Source: Arcobacteraceae bacterium (lineage in GTDB: Bacteria > Campylobacterota > Campylobacteria > Campylobacterales > Arcobacteraceae). From it: a stretch of DNA of 34,380 nucleotides. The stretch's first letter is position 1; every line of letters starts with the position of its first letter. Below the pieces are notes generated by a model. It searched no databases. It was given only the letters and a program-made list of their open reading frames with translations, and was not told where the DNA came from. Positions 31,679 through 34,380 of the stretch are shown piece by piece. The position numbers and the translations under genes are program-made. The stretch spans positions 1 through 34,380 of the forward strand of contig JAQUAG010000023.1 of NCBI GenBank assembly GCA_028687375.1, read 5' to 3'.

Positions 31679-31684
31679 ATTGTA
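31679..31684 (-). promoter_or_regulatory. putative -10 element of the FecR-OmpA operon
   Basis: TACAAT on the minus strand (context ATATTACAATACATGG) lies about 55 bases upstream of the FecR-type ATG, inside the 102-base gap after the cytochrome gene. A CTTCT/AGAAG hairpin (31710-31721) with a two-base loop is just upstream but is too small to be a terminator. Confidence 0.35.
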
Positions 31685-31726
31685 ATATTCAATCGATTAA
31701 AATCATCTTCTTTAGAAGTGTTTTTA

Positions 31727-32059
31727 TTATTGTAATCTAGCTTGTGGAGCAAATTTTTTATAGTACAACCAAATTGCATTTTTAAGTTCATTATCACTTA
31801 AAGTTGATTTTTCTTTTATTCCAAAACGATTTAGAAACCCCATTGGCATAATTGAAGTTTCCTCTTTTGGATTTTTTAGATAGAGAAAAATTGCTTTTTG
31901 TACCTCTTTCTCACTACTATACTTTAGCAGATATCTACTCATAAACATCTCTAGTTGCTTATTTACAGTATGGCATTGGAGACAATTTGTTTCAAATATA
32001 TTTCCAAAAGAAAGAAGTGGTAGGAAAATAAAAATCATTACCAACTTATTTTTACGCAT
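31727..32059 (-). CDS. small periplasmic c-type cytochrome
   Basis: This 110-residue protein has a signal peptide (about 1-19, LVMIFIFLPLLSFG). One haem site follows: C26-L-Q-C29-H30 in NCLQCHTVNK. Met 67 or 69 in IMPMGF may be the distal ligand. The size is that of a single-haem cytochrome c, exported to the periplasm. It overlaps the end of the sensor kinase gene by 22 bases, so it is very likely made with the two-component system. It might sense redox state or carry electrons; the sequence does not tell. Confidence 0.83.
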   Translation of the reverse strand: MRKNKLVMIFIFLPLLSFGNIFETNCLQCHTVNKQLEMFMSRYLLKYSSEKEVQKAIFLYLKNPKEETSIMPMGFLNRFGIKEKSTLSDNELKNAIWLYYKKFAPQARLQ

Positions 32060-33213
32060 GTACCAATTCCTTTTTGTGAGTCTATTTCTATTTTCAAACC
32101 ATACTCTTTTATCACTCGATAGACGATATTGTATCCTATTCCAAATCCAATTTCACTTGTATCAAAGCGTGTATATCTTTGAAAAACTTGAGAAACTTCA
32201 ACTTCACTCATCCCAATCCCTTCATCTTGAATACTAAACGATTTTTCCTCTATGGTTATTGTTATATTTTTATTTTTATGTGTATATTTAATAGCATTAG
32301 ATAGAAGATTATCAATAACTCTTGTTATTTTGACTTCATCTATAAAAAGAGTTGTTTGGGCATTTTGGTTTATGGTTATAACTAAAGATTTTGATTTGAA
32401 AAGGAGTGAAAAGTATTCGATTCTAGTTTGCATAATTTCATTAATATTGACCATAATAAGAGAGGATTTTAGAGATTTATTAAGTGTTAAAAAAACCAAA
32501 TCTTCATAAAGATTTTTAATAGAAATAGTAGCAGATTTTATCCTTTGGATTCTTTTTGTAACTTTATCATCAAATGTAGAATTTTCTAAAAGTTCTAAGT
32601 TTGACTGGATTGTTGCTATTGGAGTATTGAGTTCATGGGTTGTGTCTTTGATAAATTTATTGAGTACGTCAATGTTATTTTTGAGTGGTTTTAAAATAAT
32701 TCGAATTAAAATAAATGATGTTAAAACAATAATCAAAAATAGCAATATTGGTAAAACTAAAATTTTTTTGTCTATCACATCAATAAAATTTTTTGTCTTT
32801 TTTTTAATAACAATAGAAGCTGTTCCTAAATAATAAGGAGTTTGAGGAATAATACAATAAGTAAAGCCACCTTTTGAATAGAGAGTCTCTTCAAATGAGA
32901 TATTTTCTTTAAAAGTGGAGAAAATGAGATTTTTATCACTATCGTATATGGCACTTTCAAATGTATTAAATCTAGGATATATCATCTCTTGATTGTATTG
33001 GTTATGAAGTATTTCGAGATAGCTTGCTAGAGATTTTGCATCACTTGTGAGTTCAGCTTTTATACTTTCTCTAAACTTTATTTTTTCCATAGAAAAATAT
33101 GTGATATTAATAGAAGCTAAAAGAAAAAAAGTTGAAATCCAATAGATTCCAAGTACCATAAAAGCTGTTTTTTTCTCTCCACTAAACAAAAACATACCCT
33201 TTCTTTTTGACAC
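32038..33213 (-). CDS. membrane sensor histidine kinase
   Basis: This protein is 391 residues from a GTG at 33211-33213; ATG 33195 is an alternative start, but neither has a well-placed ribosome-binding site. Membrane helices lie at about 16-36 and 151-172 and enclose a periplasmic sensor domain of about 115 residues with one Cys. The HisKA motif is TTHELNTPIA with H193. The ATPase part has VIDNLLSNAIKYTHKN, DEGIGM and GFGIGYNIV. It overlaps the response regulator by 32 bases and the cytochrome gene by 22. It should phosphorylate the OmpR-type regulator upstream. The stimulus is unknown; the adjacent cytochrome makes redox a guess. Confidence 0.93.
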   Translation of the reverse strand: MSKRKGMFLFSGEKKTAFMVLGIYWISTFFLLASINITYFSMEKIKFRESIKAELTSDAKSLASYLEILHNQYNQEMIYPRFNTFESAIYDSDKNLIFSTFKENISFEETLYSKGGFTYCIIPQTPYYLGTASIVIKKKTKNFIDVIDKKILVLPILLFLIIVLTSFILIRIILKPLKNNIDVLNKFIKDTTHELNTPIATIQSNLELLENSTFDDKVTKRIQRIKSATISIKNLYEDLVFLTLNKSLKSSLIMVNINEIMQTRIEYFSLLFKSKSLVITINQNAQTTLFIDEVKITRVIDNLLSNAIKYTHKNKNITITIEEKSFSIQDEGIGMSEVEVSQVFQRYTRFDTSEIGFGIGYNIVYRVIKEYGLKIEIDSQKGIGTCVKISW

Positions 33214-33838
33214 TAACTATCATATCTTTACCAATAACTTTTCGTAAATTTTTGATATAAGTTCTTAAACTTTGGTCACTATGTGTTTCGCTAAAACTCC
33301 ATAAAGTTTCAAAAATCTCCTCGAAATTAACGCAAGATGAGCGATTTTTGTACAAAAGTTTGAGAAGATCAGCCTCTTTTTGACTAATTTCATAAGCCTC
33401 TTTATTGACAAAAATAATGTTTTTAGAGTCATTAAAAATAATATTTGGAAAGAGTTCTATTTCATCTGTAGTCATTTTATATTCTCTTTTAAGAAGTGCT
33501 TTGATACGGAAAAGTAACTCTTTTAGGATAAATGGTTTTTTGAGATAATCATCAGCACCTATTTCGTAACCTTTAGACAGGTCATCAATCGTAGAAAGTG
33601 AGGTGATAAAAATAGCAGGGGTTTTTATTCCACTTTCTCGTAAGTTTTGTAAAAGTTCAAATCCATTCATATTTGGAACAGTGACATCAAGGAGGAGTAA
33701 ATCATAATTTTTGTGGTAAAGTTTATTAAGAGCTTCCTCTCCATCATAAGAGGGATCGATTTCAAATCCCTCTTCTTCTAAAAATTCACAAACAGTATTT
33801 GAAAGGTTGATATCATCTTCAAGGTATAAAATTTTCAT
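33182..33838 (-). CDS. OmpR/PhoB-family response regulator
   Basis: This 218-residue DNA-binding regulator has a receiver domain (1-115): D8/D9 (YLEDD), the acceptor D51 (LLLLDVTVPNMNGF) and Lys in DDYLKKPF. A winged-helix C-terminal domain follows (about 125-218), with SQKEADLLKLLYKNRSSC, SLRTYIKNLRKVIG and KKKGYVFV. The start MKILYLEDD is standard, but no ribosome-binding site precedes it and a TATAAT ends only five bases before the ATG (33844-33849), so the message could be leaderless. It pairs with the kinase that overlaps its end. Confidence 0.94.
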   Translation of the reverse strand: MKILYLEDDINLSNTVCEFLEEEGFEIDPSYDGEEALNKLYHKNYDLLLLDVTVPNMNGFELLQNLRESGIKTPAIFITSLSTIDDLSKGYEIGADDYLKKPFILKELLFRIKALLKREYKMTTDEIELFPNIIFNDSKNIIFVNKEAYEISQKEADLLKLLYKNRSSCVNFEEIFETLWSFSETHSDQSLRTYIKNLRKVIGKDMIVSVKKKGYVFV

Positions 33839-33843
33839 GACTG

Positions 33844-33849
33844 ATTATA
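33844..33849 (-). promoter_or_regulatory. putative -10 element giving a leaderless response-regulator mRNA
   Basis: TATAAT on the minus strand (context GGGTATAATCAGTC) ends five bases before the ATG at 33838. Transcription would begin at or within one base of the start codon. It lies in the 28-base gap after the small Gly-rich gene. Confidence 0.4.
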
Positions 33850-33866
33850 CCCAAAAGATATTTTTC

Positions 33867-34196
33867 TTATGCATAGATTTCAGTAATATATCCATCTTCA
33901 TTTGTCGTTGCTCTGGAAGTAGCTGTTCCATTCATAGCTGACATTAATGCACTTAAATAATCTTCACTACTTAAATTTGTAGCATCTACCGATTTTAATT
34001 GCTCTTTTGCGACTTTTTTATCCTCATCACTCATTGCACTTAATTGCTCTTGGAGTGTTGTTCTATCTTCAACACTCAAATTTTGCATCACATCTTTAAG
34101 CCCATTGCCTCCACCTTGTCCGTGTCCGCCACCAGTTCCATCCATTTTTCTAGTTTGCATTTGAGTTTGCATTGCTGTAGAATTATCAATTGTCAC
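33867..34196 (-). CDS. small Gly/His-rich protein of unknown function
   Basis: This 109-residue protein starts with GTG at 34194-34196, preceded by AAAAAGGGG. An ATG two bases upstream reads ATG-TGA and is closed at once. Residues 1-18 are Thr/Gln-rich, then a Gly/His patch (MDGTGGGHGQGGGNG) that could bind metal, then a helical region with acidic pairs (LSVEDRTTLQEQLSAMSDEDKK and LSSEDYLSALMSAM) that hints at EF-hand-like or helical-bundle structure. No signal peptide is seen. The DGTGGG motif is also in the protein encoded just upstream. The neighbours are the response regulator and kinase. No family is recognised. Confidence 0.7.
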   Translation of the reverse strand: MTIDNSTAMQTQMQTRKMDGTGGGHGQGGGNGLKDVMQNLSVEDRTTLQEQLSAMSDEDKKVAKEQLKSVDATNLSSEDYLSALMSAMNGTATSRATTNEDGYITEIYA

Positions 34197-34231
34197 ATTA
34201 TCCCCTTTTTATAATTATTTCAAATCTCAAT

Positions 34232-34380
34232 TTAGTATTGATTTTGTTTTTTTCCTTTGCTTCCCTTATTCATAGCTCCGCCACCTGTTCCATCTTTTTT
34301 TTGTAGTTTTTGTCCATTGCCTTTGCTCATACCTTGCCCTTTTCCACCATTTCCTTTTTGGATATTGGCTCTCTCTTCAG
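34232..34380 (-). CDS. C-terminal end of a Gly/Lys-rich small protein (5' part outside the window)
   Basis: The minus-strand frame is open from the window edge to TAA at 34232-34234 and gives 48 residues, beginning EERANIQKGNGGKGQGM and ending KGSKGKKQNQY. It is rich in Gly, Lys and Gln. KKDGTGGG matches KMDGTGGG in the neighbouring 109-residue protein, so the two are probably related or adapted to a shared partner. The Lys-rich tail suggests that it binds an anionic surface or nucleic acid, but this is a guess. Upstream sequence is needed for a call. Confidence 0.6.
   Translation of the reverse strand, partial: EERANIQKGNGGKGQGMSKGNGQKLQKKDGTGGGAMNKGSKGKKQNQY

Overview
The window looks like chromosomal DNA from a Campylobacterota (Epsilonproteobacteria) genome, possibly near Arcobacter/Sulfurimonas. 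The grounds are strong AT bias, densely overlapping genes, a short RecO of about 205 residues, metG followed by a Mur-ligase-N-like gene and recO, a Helicobacter-like BioF, and two histidine kinases with the phosphoacceptor motif HQWRQPLS that is common in this phylum. The genus is inference. I saw no rRNA, tRNA, CRISPR or insertion sequence, and no gene-free stretch longer than 300 bases.

Layout. Positions 1-7187 (minus strand) hold a compact ten-gene run in transcription order: rpe, trpF, dnaQ-like exonuclease, a hybrid-like HQWRQPLS kinase, ribA, rsmG, a PP0621-type zinc-ribbon protein, two small unknown proteins and glyS (cut by the window edge). Most junctions overlap or touch. Positions 7327-8082 (plus) encode a 2OG-Fe(II) oxygenase. 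On the minus strand there follow an ABC-F ATPase, a REC-REC-PAS-PAS-HD-GYP protein that probably degrades c-di-GMP, and an AraC/GyrI-type regulator. A biotin carboxylase subunit (PycA/AccC type) is divergent from the regulator, and the gap between them carries three exact 22-bp-phased copies of TAARCACTAA.

Positions 14912-18592 (minus) form a rimK / M42-like peptidase / GH5 glycoside hydrolase operon with its own promoter and a strong bidirectional hairpin terminator. Positions 18673-21443 (minus) carry part of a type II secretion or pseudopilus system: gspG, a second pseudopilin, gspF and a GspK-like anchor protein.

The most interesting locus is 21595-24965 (plus): a complete stressosome signalling module with RsbR (PAS-STAS), RsbS-like (STAS) and RsbT (switch kinase). 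In the fourth gene an RsbX/SpoIIE-type PP2C phosphatase is fused in frame to a full HQWRQPLS histidine kinase. No sigma-B, RsbV, RsbW or RsbU is present, so output probably runs through phosphotransfer to a response regulator. This single chain links the stressosome reset phosphatase with two-component output.

Positions 25048-29716 (plus) hold metG, a Mur-ligase-N-like orphan, recO and bioF. The right end (29713-34380, minus) is an envelope and signalling region. It starts upstream with two small Gly-rich proteins sharing a DGTGGG motif, followed by an OmpR-type response regulator, a sensor kinase, a small cytochrome c, a FecR-domain protein, an OmpA lipoprotein and ExbB/ExbD without TonB.
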